A stretch of 64,000 nt of DNA from an uncultured Clostridia bacterium (GTDB lineage: Bacteria; Bacillota; Clostridia; Oscillospirales; Acutalibacteraceae). Position numbers and translations under genes: made by a program. The notes below the pieces were generated by a model. The model was not told the DNA's origin. It saw only the letters and a list, made by a program, of their open reading frames with translations, and did not search any database. Location: positions 218,372-282,371 of the forward strand of contig CANRAU010000001.1 of assembly GCA_947628665.1 (NCBI GenBank), in the 5' to 3' direction. The number at the start of each line of letters is the position of its first letter. Positions within the stretch are counted from its first letter, which is position 1. This document shows, one piece after another, positions 18,059 to 25,424 of the stretch.

Positions 18059-18081
18059 CCCATTTTACGGGAGGACGTTTC

Positions 18082-18330
18082 ATGGCTATACTGCAATATA
18101 TTTTGGATAAAATGCTGCTCCTGATCCCCATCCTCAATATTTTGGGGATGATCATCAAGGAGATCGACAAAATTCCCGATCGGTATATCCCCCTGCTCCT
18201 GCTGGTGTTCGGCGTGCTCGGCGCGATCGCCCTCGGCGGGGTGTCGGCGGATTCCGTGGTGCAGGGCATTCTCATAACGGGCGCTGCCGTATACGGCAAT
18301 CAGATCGTGAAGCAGTTCAGGCAAAGTTAA
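18082..18330 (+). CDS. Phage holin-like protein
   Basis: This 82-aa protein has two hydrophobic segments (about residues 10-26 and 35-75, the latter possibly split in two) and a short basic tail (GNQIVKQFRQS), the build of small phage holins that open the membrane for the endolysin. GGGAGG lies 11 bases upstream. It follows the GH25 gene by 23 bases and is the last gene before the terminator at 18366-18398. Confidence 0.75.
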   Translation: MAILQYILDKMLLLIPILNILGMIIKEIDKIPDRYIPLLLLVFGVLGAIALGGVSADSVVQGILITGAAVYGNQIVKQFRQS

Positions 18331-18365
18331 AATCGCATCGGCGCGTAAGCGCCGCAATAGAAAGG

Positions 18366-18398
18366 GGACGCAGGGTTTTGGACTCTGCGTCCTTTTTT
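18366..18398 (+). terminator. Intrinsic terminator after the holin gene
   Basis: GGACGCAG (18366-18373) pairs with CTGCGTCC (18385-18392), followed by TTTTTT (18393-18398). A smaller hairpin GGCGC-GTAA-GCGCC lies just before it. Confidence 0.9.
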
Positions 18399-18510
18399 AT
18401 CCTTTTTCGGCTGTGCGGCCGACTTAATTGCCTTGGGACTCGGTACGGCGAAGCACGTGGACATTCCTGTAATTACCGTTCCGCCTTCTCGGCAAAAACC
18501 GCATTATATA

Positions 18511-18539
18511 TTGACTTTTTATTTGAAAAAAAGTATACT
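18511..18539 (+). promoter_or_regulatory. Sigma-A promoter of the polysaccharide locus
   Basis: The -35 TTGACT (18511-18516) and -10 TATACT (18534-18539) are 17 bases apart. It lies about 55 bases upstream of the priming transferase and is the only strong promoter I see for the 14 genes of the locus up to 30599. Confidence 0.8.
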
Positions 18540-18594
18540 TAATTTATCTGCGGAGCAGTTCCGCAAAAACCTGATCGTGTGGAGGAGGGGTGCA

Positions 18595-19230
18595 GTGTAT
18601 TCTTTTGTGAAGCGCTTTTTGGATGTAGCAGCGGCTCTGCTTGCTCTGCTTGTTCTTTTTCCTCTGCTTTTGGTGGTCGCGGTGCTGGTCAAGGCGACAA
18701 GCCCCGGTCCTGTTCTCTTTAAGCAAACCCGGCTCGGAAAAGATGGCCGCGAGTTTCAAATTTATAAATTTCGTTCCATGTGTGTCGGTGCAGAACAGAT
18801 AGGCACGGGGGTATACTCCGGCAAAGGCGACACCCGTGTGACCAAAATCGGCAAATTTCTCCGTGCGACCAGTATTGACGAGCTTCCGCAGCTGATCAAT
18901 GTTCTCAAAGGGGAAATGAGCTTCATCGGCCCCCGCCCGCCGCTTACATACCATCCGTGGCCGCTTTCGGAATATACCCCGGAGCAGCTTCGTATGTTCG
19001 CGGTGCGTCCCGGCATTACCGGGTGGGCGCAGGTCAACGGCAGGAAAGACGTGGAATGGAACCGCCGCATTCAGTTGAATGTTTGGTATGTGGAGCATAT
19101 GTCGCTTTGGCTGGACATTAAAATTTTGTTTTTGACGGTTTATAAGGTGTTTACCAATGCTGACAATGCAAATACCAACGCGACGGTTGTACCCGAAGCC
19201 CAAGACGCAACGGAGAGTGTGGAGAAATAA
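18595..19230 (+). CDS. Priming sugar phosphate transferase (WcaJ/PglC type)
   Basis: This 211-aa enzyme starts the repeat unit by moving a sugar-1-phosphate onto undecaprenyl phosphate. The start is GTG 18595 after GGAGGAGGGG; the ATG further upstream lies before the promoter and is not used. It has the short-form layout: one N-terminal re-entrant hydrophobic segment (10-32) and the catalytic core with [40 protein letters not shown] and [12 protein letters not shown]. The stop shares a base with the next ATG (TAATG). Which sugar it takes is not shown. Confidence 0.93.
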   Translation: MYSFVKRFLDVAAALLALLVLFPLLLVVAVLVKATSPGPVLFKQTRLGKDGREFQIYKFRSMCVGAEQIGTGVYSGKGDTRVTKIGKFLRATSIDELPQLINVLKGEMSFIGPRPPLTYHPWPLSEYTPEQLRMFAVRPGITGWAQVNGRKDVEWNRRIQLNVWYVEHMSLWLDIKILFLTVYKVFTNADNANTNATVVPEAQDATESVEK

Positions 19231-20066
19231 TGCCGCTGAAGCTGATGTATTTAACAAATGAACCCGAGATCGCTGCGGCCGCGCAGGCTGCGGCGGTCGA
19301 TCGTGTTTTTTTGGATTTGGAACTGCGCGGCAAAGAAGAGCGGCAGGCCAATTTGGACACGGTCATTTCCCACAACAGCATAGAGGACGTTGCCCGCCTG
19401 CGCGCGGTGCTTCACGAAACCGAACTGCTGGTGCGGGTGAATTCTCTGTATGACGGCTCAAAAGCGGAGATCGACCGGGTGATCGAGGACGGCGCGGACA
19501 TCGTCATGCTGCCGTATTTCCAAAGCGTGCAAGAGGTACAGTCGTTTATCCGCATGGTCGACGGCAGGGCAAAGACCTGTTTGCTCTGCGAGACGCCCAA
19601 AGCGGTGGAGCATTTGGACGAGATTTTAGACCTTGACGGGATAGATGAAGTCCATATTGGCCTAAACGACCTGCACCTTGGGTATCATATGACGTTTATG
19701 TTTGAACTGCTGGCCAACGGCACGGTGGACGCCCTTTGCGAAAAATTCCGCAAAAAGGGCGTTATGTACGGCTTCGGCGGCGTGGGCAGACCCGGAAGCG
19801 ACGTTGCGCTGCCCGCAGACCGTATTTTGGCGGAGCATTGCCGCTTAGGCTCGCACATGGTGATTTTGTCGAGAGCTTTTTTAGACGTCGGCAAGCTCGG
19901 GAACAGAGCGGAAATCCCCGAACTGTTTCAAAGCGGCGTGCAGGCGATTCGCAGTTGTGAGCGTGCGGCGGCGGCTATGTCGCCTGCGGAGCTTTCGGAA
20001 AATCACCGCGCGGTGCAGCAGATCGTGCAGTCGATTGTCGAGAAGAAAAAGGAGACCGGCCGATGA
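19230..20066 (+). CDS. HpcH/HpaI aldolase / citrate lyase family protein
   Basis: This 278-aa protein has the TIM-barrel layout of the HpcH/HpaI aldolase and CitE-like family, with LVRVNSL, LCETPKAVEHLDEIL and DEVHIGLNDLHLGY, then GFGGVGRPG. Family members cleave or form C-C bonds of pyruvate- or acyl-CoA-derived acids with a divalent metal. In this locus it stands between the priming transferase and an acyltransferase and overlaps both, and a D-2-hydroxyacid dehydrogenase follows. A role in making a hydroxyacid or similar non-sugar decoration is inferred from these neighbours only. Confidence 0.8.
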   Translation: MPLKLMYLTNEPEIAAAAQAAAVDRVFLDLELRGKEERQANLDTVISHNSIEDVARLRAVLHETELLVRVNSLYDGSKAEIDRVIEDGADIVMLPYFQSVQEVQSFIRMVDGRAKTCLLCETPKAVEHLDEILDLDGIDEVHIGLNDLHLGYHMTFMFELLANGTVDALCEKFRKKGVMYGFGGVGRPGSDVALPADRILAEHCRLGSHMVILSRAFLDVGKLGNRAEIPELFQSGVQAIRSCERAAAAMSPAELSENHRAVQQIVQSIVEKKKETGR

Positions 20067-21031
20067 TATTTTTTGTAACCGTTTTGCGCGCACTTGCGGC
20101 CATGCTCATTACCAATTCCCATTATGTCGGCGTATACCCGACCGATCTTATCGCCAACGGGGGGCTTCTCGGAGATGTGATCTTCTTTGCGGTTTCCGGC
20201 TTCTGCCTTTGCAACCCGAAAGTGAATTTTTTTCGCTGGTACGGCAAGCGGATCGTCCGCATTTACCCGCAGGTGGTGCTGCTCACGGCGTTCTATTTGC
20301 TCATAGGCGTTTTGTCCCGGGAAGAGCATACCGCTTTCGGGTGGTTCGTGTATCCCACGAATTTCCACTTTATCGCCTCCATTATGCTGCTGTATATCCC
20401 GTTGTATTTCCTGATGCGGGCGCCCAAGCTGAAGGCGCATCTTCCTGCGGTATTGGCGGCTGTGCTCCTTCTGCAACTGATCGTCTATCTCGCGTTTGTG
20501 GATAAATCGACCTACAATATAGATGCGGTGAGCAAGCCCTTCATTCGCTTTCTGTACGCGGCGGCTATGCTCATCGGTGCGTATTTCAGGCTGCATTTGG
20601 ACAAGTACCGCAACCAAAACCGCGTCCGAAATTGGATCCTCCTATTTTTCGCGGGGGGGGGGTACTTTACCAGCAAGCTATTGTTTTCGCGGTACGCGGC
20701 GGCCGCGCCTTTCCAGATTTTCAACCAATACATTTTGCTCTTCCTGCTGTGGATGGTATTCCGTTGCTTCGCCGGCATAGACGGCAAGCTGGAGGCGCTG
20801 CCTGCGGTCATTAAAAAAATCATCACAGTCATATCCGAGATCACCTTGGAAATTTACATTGTGCAAATCGGAATCATTTCGTTCTTTGCACACCTTCTGC
20901 CTTTCCCGCTCAACTGGCTGGCGCTCACGACGGTGATCGTATGCGGTGCGCTGTTGCTGCATTTTGTGAGCGGCAAGCTCGTGTCGGGCGGCACATATCT
21001 TGTGCAGAAAATCAAAAACAGAGGAAAATAG
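20063..21031 (+). CDS. Membrane acyltransferase (acyltransferase 3 family), with G10 tract
   Basis: This 322-aa integral membrane protein has about ten hydrophobic segments and the family's early motifs: TVLRALAAMLITNSHY with the conserved His, and FFAVSGFCL followed by RWYGKRIVRIYPQ. Such proteins O-acetylate or otherwise acylate surface sugars. It starts with an ATGA overlap. A run of ten G (20653-20662) lies in the coding sequence at residues 197-200 (AGGGY); loss or gain of one G would truncate the protein soon after. In this sequence the frame is intact (ON). Confidence 0.82.
   Translation: MIFFVTVLRALAAMLITNSHYVGVYPTDLIANGGLLGDVIFFAVSGFCLCNPKVNFFRWYGKRIVRIYPQVVLLTAFYLLIGVLSREEHTAFGWFVYPTNFHFIASIMLLYIPLYFLMRAPKLKAHLPAVLAAVLLLQLIVYLAFVDKSTYNIDAVSKPFIRFLYAAAMLIGAYFRLHLDKYRNQNRVRNWILLFFAGGGYFTSKLLFSRYAAAAPFQIFNQYILLFLLWMVFRCFAGIDGKLEALPAVIKKIITVISEITLEIYIVQIGIISFFAHLLPFPLNWLALTTVIVCGALLLHFVSGKLVSGGTYLVQKIKNRGK
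20653..20662 (+). repeat. G10 homopolymer tract inside the acyltransferase gene
   Basis: Ten consecutive G bases interrupt a coding region otherwise free of such runs. Tracts of this length are prone to slipped-strand changes, a common cause of phase variation in surface-polysaccharide genes. Confidence 0.9.
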
Positions 21032-21079
21032 CAGCACCGATGGCGCTTTGCAAAGCCCGAGTGCTTCTTAGTGTTAGCA

Positions 21080-22021
21080 ATGAAAACTCTTTTGACAGGC
21101 GCATATCCGTATACAACCGAGCAGCTTTCGGCGCTTCGTGCGCTGGGGGCGGAGCTTGTGTTTGTGCAGGAGGAAAGAGAACCGCTGGGGATCGATGTAC
21201 AGGACATTGAAGCGGTGGTCTGCAACAGCCTGTTTTTATATAACGACATTGCGGCGTTTAAAGCCCTGAAGCTCATCCAGGCGACCAGCGCGGGTCTTGA
21301 CCGCCTGCCGCTCGACTACATTCGACAACATGGAATCACCCTTTTTAATGCAAGGGGCATTTACAGCGTACCGATGGCGGAATTTGCCGTCCTCGGTACT
21401 TTGCAGATTTATAAGCATAGTTTTGCATTTTTCGAGAACCAGCAAAAAGGGATTTGGCAAAAGCAGCGGACGCTTTCGGAGCTTACAAATAAGCGGGTGC
21501 TTCTTGTCGGCGCGGGCAGCGTCGGCACGGCCTGTGCAAAGCGCTTTGCGGCGTTTGACGCCGAAGTGGTCGGCGTGGATGCGGCTGCGGTTCAGAGTCC
21601 CTTTTATCAGGCTATCTATCCGCTTGCCGCGTTGGAGGAGCAGGTTCGTGCGGCGGACGTGGTGATCCTTACATTGCCGCTGACCGACGAGACCCGCGGG
21701 ATGTTCGGCGAACGCATGCTGACGCAAATGAAGCCCACCGCAGTGCTTGTCAATTTGGCACGCGGCGCGTTGGTCGACGAAAACGCGCTGATCGCGGCGC
21801 TTGCGGGCGGCAAGCTCGGCGGGGCGGTGCTCGATGTGTTCGCGGAAGAACCGCTCTCTTCGCAAAGTCCGCTTTGGCATATGGACAATGTGATCGTGAC
21901 GCCGCACAATTCCTTTGTGTCCGATCAAACGAACGAACGCCTGTTTGCGTTGATTTATAAACATATTCAAAATTTTTTGGAGAGGGGAAACACAAGTGAA
22001 ACTGGTTATGATCTCCCCTAA
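21080..22021 (+). CDS. D-isomer specific 2-hydroxyacid dehydrogenase
   Basis: This protein (313 aa from ATG 21080) reduces 2-keto acids to D-2-hydroxyacids with NAD(P)H. The Rossmann motif VLLVGAGSVGTACAKRF is near residue 138, the catalytic Arg is in LVNLARGALVDE, the Glu in DVFAEEPL and the His in VTPHNSF. No ribosome site is clear; GTG 21071 in the same frame is an alternative start. It overlaps the next gene by 26 bases. With the aldolase and FkbH-like genes it may make a hydroxyacid group for the polymer; this is inference. Confidence 0.85.
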   Translation: MKTLLTGAYPYTTEQLSALRALGAELVFVQEEREPLGIDVQDIEAVVCNSLFLYNDIAAFKALKLIQATSAGLDRLPLDYIRQHGITLFNARGIYSVPMAEFAVLGTLQIYKHSFAFFENQQKGIWQKQRTLSELTNKRVLLVGAGSVGTACAKRFAAFDAEVVGVDAAAVQSPFYQAIYPLAALEEQVRAADVVILTLPLTDETRGMFGERMLTQMKPTAVLVNLARGALVDENALIAALAGGKLGGAVLDVFAEEPLSSQSPLWHMDNVIVTPHNSFVSDQTNERLFALIYKHIQNFLERGNTSETGYDLP

Positions 22022-23108
22022 AAACCGAACCGTATACAATTTTCGCGGAGATCTCATCCGGGAGATCGTTGCAAGCGGCTATGAGGTCGTTGTGACGGGG
22101 CCGAACCGGGAGCATGTAGACGAGATCACCGCGCTCGGCGCACGGTTCGTGGAGATCCCAATGGATAAAAACGGCGTAAATCCGCTTGCCGATCTGCAAT
22201 ATCAAAAGGCGCTTTACGAGCTGTTTTGTCGGGAAAAGCCCGACGTCACGTTCGGGTATACCGCAAAGCCCGTGATTTACGGCGCGATCGCCGCAAAAAA
22301 AGCGGGTGTGCCGCACATCGTTTCCATGGTGACGGGCGTGGGGTACGCCTTTACGGCAAAAACCGCGAAGGCAAAGGCCATCAAAGCGATTATGTCCCTG
22401 CTTTACAAACGGGCTTTTTCGTGTGCGGATACGGTAATTTTCCAAAATCCCGATGACCTTGATCAGTTTGTCGCCGAGCGGTTGCTCCATAAGGAAAAAT
22501 GTCGTGTGGTCAACGGTTCGGGCGTGAACCGCGCGAAATTCCCTGAAGCGCCATACCCCGAGCAGATCACCTTTTTCATGCTTGCGCGCGTGATGTATTC
22601 CAAGGGGATTCGCGAATACCTGGAAGCGTGCAAAATGGTCAAGGCAAAGCACCCCGAAGTGCGCTGTATGCTTTTGGGCGCCTGCGAGCAAATTCAGGAT
22701 TCCTTTTCCAGAGCCGATTTACAGCCGTATATCGACAGCGGCATCCTGGAGTATTTTGAGGAAACCGACACCGTGGCGGATTATTACAGGCAATGCTCCG
22801 TATTCGTTTTGCCCTCTTATCGGGAGGGTACGCCGCGAACGGTTTTGGAGACCATGTCTATGGCAAGACCGATTATTACGACCGACGCGCCCGGTTGCCG
22901 GGGCACTGTCATCGACGGGAAAACGGGATTTTTAGTGCCTGTGGGCGATGCAAACGCCGTCGCCGAAAAAATGCTTACGTTTGTCGAGCATCCCGAAATG
23001 ATTCCCGAAATGGGTGCGGCGAGCGCGGCGCTTTGCGCAGAAAAGTTTGATGTACGCAAGGTCAATGCCGATATGTGCAAATACCTTGGGATAAAAGGAG
23101 AAAATTGA
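21996..23108 (+). CDS. Glycosyltransferase family 4 (CapM/PglA type)
   Basis: This 370-aa enzyme has the GT-B build: N-terminal domain beginning MKLVMISPKNRTVYNFRGDL and a C-terminal donor-binding domain with PSYREGTPRTVLETMSMARPIITTDAPG in place of the family EX7E motif (residues about 265-292). FGYTAKPVIYGAIAAKKAGV and GVGYAF are typical of transferases that add HexNAc residues to the lipid-linked primer sugar. The start is GTG 21996 after GAGGGGAAA. It probably adds the second sugar of the repeat unit; the donor is unknown. Confidence 0.87.
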   Translation: MKLVMISPKNRTVYNFRGDLIREIVASGYEVVVTGPNREHVDEITALGARFVEIPMDKNGVNPLADLQYQKALYELFCREKPDVTFGYTAKPVIYGAIAAKKAGVPHIVSMVTGVGYAFTAKTAKAKAIKAIMSLLYKRAFSCADTVIFQNPDDLDQFVAERLLHKEKCRVVNGSGVNRAKFPEAPYPEQITFFMLARVMYSKGIREYLEACKMVKAKHPEVRCMLLGACEQIQDSFSRADLQPYIDSGILEYFEETDTVADYYRQCSVFVLPSYREGTPRTVLETMSMARPIITTDAPGCRGTVIDGKTGFLVPVGDANAVAEKMLTFVEHPEMIPEMGAASAALCAEKFDVRKVNADMCKYLGIKGEN

Positions 23109-23109
23109 A

Positions 23110-24429
23110 GTGGACTTGTACGAAAAAATCGTAAACGGGGAAGAAAAAATTTCTTTGGTCGGGCTCGGCTATGTCGGTATGCCCATCGCAGTCGCTTTTT
23201 CGAGGAAGGTCAAGGTCGTCGGCTTTGACTTGAACGCGAAAAAGATCGAGCTTTACAAAAGCGGCGTCGATCCGACCAACGAGGTCGGCGACGAGGCCAT
23301 CCGAAACAGCACAGTGGACTTTACCGCCGACGAAACCAAACTGCGCGAGGCAAAGTTCCACATTGTTGCCGTGCCGACGCCCGTAAACGACGACCACACG
23401 CCCGATCTGACTCCCGTGGAGAGCGCTTCCGAGATCGTCGGACGCAATTTGACCAAGGGTTCGGTCGTGGTGTACGAATCCACCGTATATCCGGGCGTGA
23501 CGGAGGACATTTGCGCGCCGATTTTGGAGCGTGAATCGGGGCTTACCTGCGGGGTGGATTTCAAAATCGGCTACAGCCCCGAACGTATCAATCCGGGCGA
23601 TAAGGTGCATCGTTTGGAAACCATCGTCAAAATCGTCAGCGGCATGGACGCCGAAACGCTCGATACGGTCGCGAAGGTGTACGAGCTGGTCGTGCAGGCG
23701 GGCGTACATCGTGCGCCGAGCATCCGTGTTGCCGAAGCGGCGAAGGTCATTGAAAACAGCCAGCGAGACATCAATATCGCGTTCATGAACGAGCTTTCCA
23801 TCATTTTCAATAAAATGGGTATCGACACGAAATCCGTTTTGGAGGCCGCGGGTACAAAGTGGAACTTCTTAAAATTCTATCCGGGGCTTGTCGGCGGACA
23901 CTGCATCGGCGTCGATCCGTATTATCTGACCTATAAGGCGGAGGAAATGGGCTATCACAGCCAGATCATCCTTTCGGGTCGCCGCATCAATGACGACATG
24001 GGCAAATATGTCGCCGAAAGCACCGTGAAACAGTTGATCCGCGCGGATCTGTCGATCAAGAACGCGCACGTCGCGATTTTGGGCTTCACATTTAAAGAAA
24101 ATTGCCCCGATACGCGCAATACGCGCATCATTGATATTTACAACGAGCTGCGCGAGTACGGCGTGACGGCGCAGATCGCCGACCCTACCGCCGATGCGGA
24201 TGAGGCCGAGCGGCTGTACGGCATTTCATTTGTGCCGATGGATGCACTGCACGACTGCGACGCGGTGATCCTTGCCGTTGCGCACGATGCATTCCGCACG
24301 CTGACCAAAGCGCAGTTGGATGCGATGTTCAAACCCGTGCCGAACGGGAAAAAGGTTCTGATCGATATTAAGGGCTTGTTGGATCGCGACGCGTACGAGG
24401 CCGACGGCTATCAGTATTGGAGATTGTAA
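23110..24429 (+). CDS. UDP-N-acetyl-D-galactosamine/glucosamine 6-dehydrogenase (TviB/WbpA type)
   Basis: This 439-aa enzyme oxidises C6 of a UDP-HexNAc to the uronic acid in two steps with NAD+. The Rossmann motif VGLGYVGMPIA is at 17-27, the catalytic Cys is residue 265 in GGHCIGVDPYYL, and the closing domain contains GFTFKENCPDTRNT. The sequence follows the TviB branch. It is followed by a TviC-like epimerase, the pair that makes UDP-GalNAcA in Vi antigen synthesis. The start is GTG 23110 with AAAGGAG 9 bases upstream. Confidence 0.92.
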   Translation: MDLYEKIVNGEEKISLVGLGYVGMPIAVAFSRKVKVVGFDLNAKKIELYKSGVDPTNEVGDEAIRNSTVDFTADETKLREAKFHIVAVPTPVNDDHTPDLTPVESASEIVGRNLTKGSVVVYESTVYPGVTEDICAPILERESGLTCGVDFKIGYSPERINPGDKVHRLETIVKIVSGMDAETLDTVAKVYELVVQAGVHRAPSIRVAEAAKVIENSQRDINIAFMNELSIIFNKMGIDTKSVLEAAGTKWNFLKFYPGLVGGHCIGVDPYYLTYKAEEMGYHSQIILSGRRINDDMGKYVAESTVKQLIRADLSIKNAHVAILGFTFKENCPDTRNTRIIDIYNELREYGVTAQIADPTADADEAERLYGISFVPMDALHDCDAVILAVAHDAFRTLTKAQLDAMFKPVPNGKKVLIDIKGLLDRDAYEADGYQYWRL

Positions 24430-24432
24430 TTT

Positions 24433-25407
24433 ATGGGATACAGCGAAGTAAACTTTGCGCCGAATACGAAATTTCTGGTCACCGGAGCTGCGGGCTTTAT
24501 CGGGTCGAATCTCTGCGAGGCGCTTTTGAAAAAAGGATGTAAAGTACTTGCACTTGACGACCTTTCCACGGGTAAAATACAGAATGTGGAAATGTTTTCG
24601 GGCGACCCGAACTATACGTTTATCAAAGGCGACGTCAAGGATTTGGATACCTGCATGAAAGCCTGCGAGGGCGTGGATTATGTCCTGCATCAAGCGGCTT
24701 GGGGCAGCGTTCCGCGCTCGCTGGAAATGCCCCTGTTCTATTGCATGAACAACATCAACGGTACACTCAATATGCTCGAAGCGGCGCGGCAGAACGGTGT
24801 CAAAAAATTTGTTTATGCCTCGTCCTCCTCGGTGTACGGCGATGAACCGAACCTCCCGAAAACGGAGGGGCGCGAGGGGAATTTGCTTTCCCCCTATGCG
24901 CTGACCAAGCGCTGCGATGAGGAATGGGCAAAGCTCTACACCAAGTTTTACGGCTTGGATACGTGTGGGCTGCGCTACTTTAACGTGTTCGGCCGCAGAC
25001 AGGACCCCGACGGCGCATATGCGGCGGTGATCCCGAAATTTTTAAAGCAGCTTCTGCACGGCGAGACCCCCACCATCAACGGCGACGGCAGGCAGAGCCG
25101 GGACTTTACCTATATCGAAAACGTGATCGAGGCGAATTTGAAAGCCTGCCTTGCGCCCCACGAGGCCGCGGGAGAGGCGTACAATATCGCCTACGGCGGC
25201 AGAGAATACCTCATTGATATTTACTACGGCCTTACCGATGCGCTCGGTGTAGATATCGAACCGCATTTCGGCCCTGACCGCAAGGGCGACATCAAGCATT
25301 CCAATGCGGACATTTCAAAAGCCAGACGTTTGCTCGGCTATGACCCCGACTACAGCTTCCAGGACGGCATCAAACTGGCGATCGAGTGGTATAAGGAAAA
25401 CCTGTAA
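24433..25407 (+). CDS. NAD-dependent UDP-HexNAc(A) 4-epimerase (TviC/WbpP type)
   Basis: This 324-aa short-chain-dehydrogenase-type epimerase inverts C4 of UDP-GlcNAc or UDP-GlcNAcA. The N-terminal VTGAAGFIGSN (about 17-27) binds NAD, and the catalytic pair is Tyr155/Lys159 in SPYALTK; SSSSVYGDEP and FNVFGRRQDP also fit TviC/WbpP. It starts 3 bases after the dehydrogenase stop. Together the two genes should give UDP-GalNAcA. Confidence 0.92.
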   Translation: MGYSEVNFAPNTKFLVTGAAGFIGSNLCEALLKKGCKVLALDDLSTGKIQNVEMFSGDPNYTFIKGDVKDLDTCMKACEGVDYVLHQAAWGSVPRSLEMPLFYCMNNINGTLNMLEAARQNGVKKFVYASSSSVYGDEPNLPKTEGREGNLLSPYALTKRCDEEWAKLYTKFYGLDTCGLRYFNVFGRRQDPDGAYAAVIPKFLKQLLHGETPTINGDGRQSRDFTYIENVIEANLKACLAPHEAAGEAYNIAYGGREYLIDIYYGLTDALGVDIEPHFGPDRKGDIKHSNADISKARRLLGYDPDYSFQDGIKLAIEWYKENL

Positions 25408-25424
25408 GTCTGAGGAGCGGCTCT

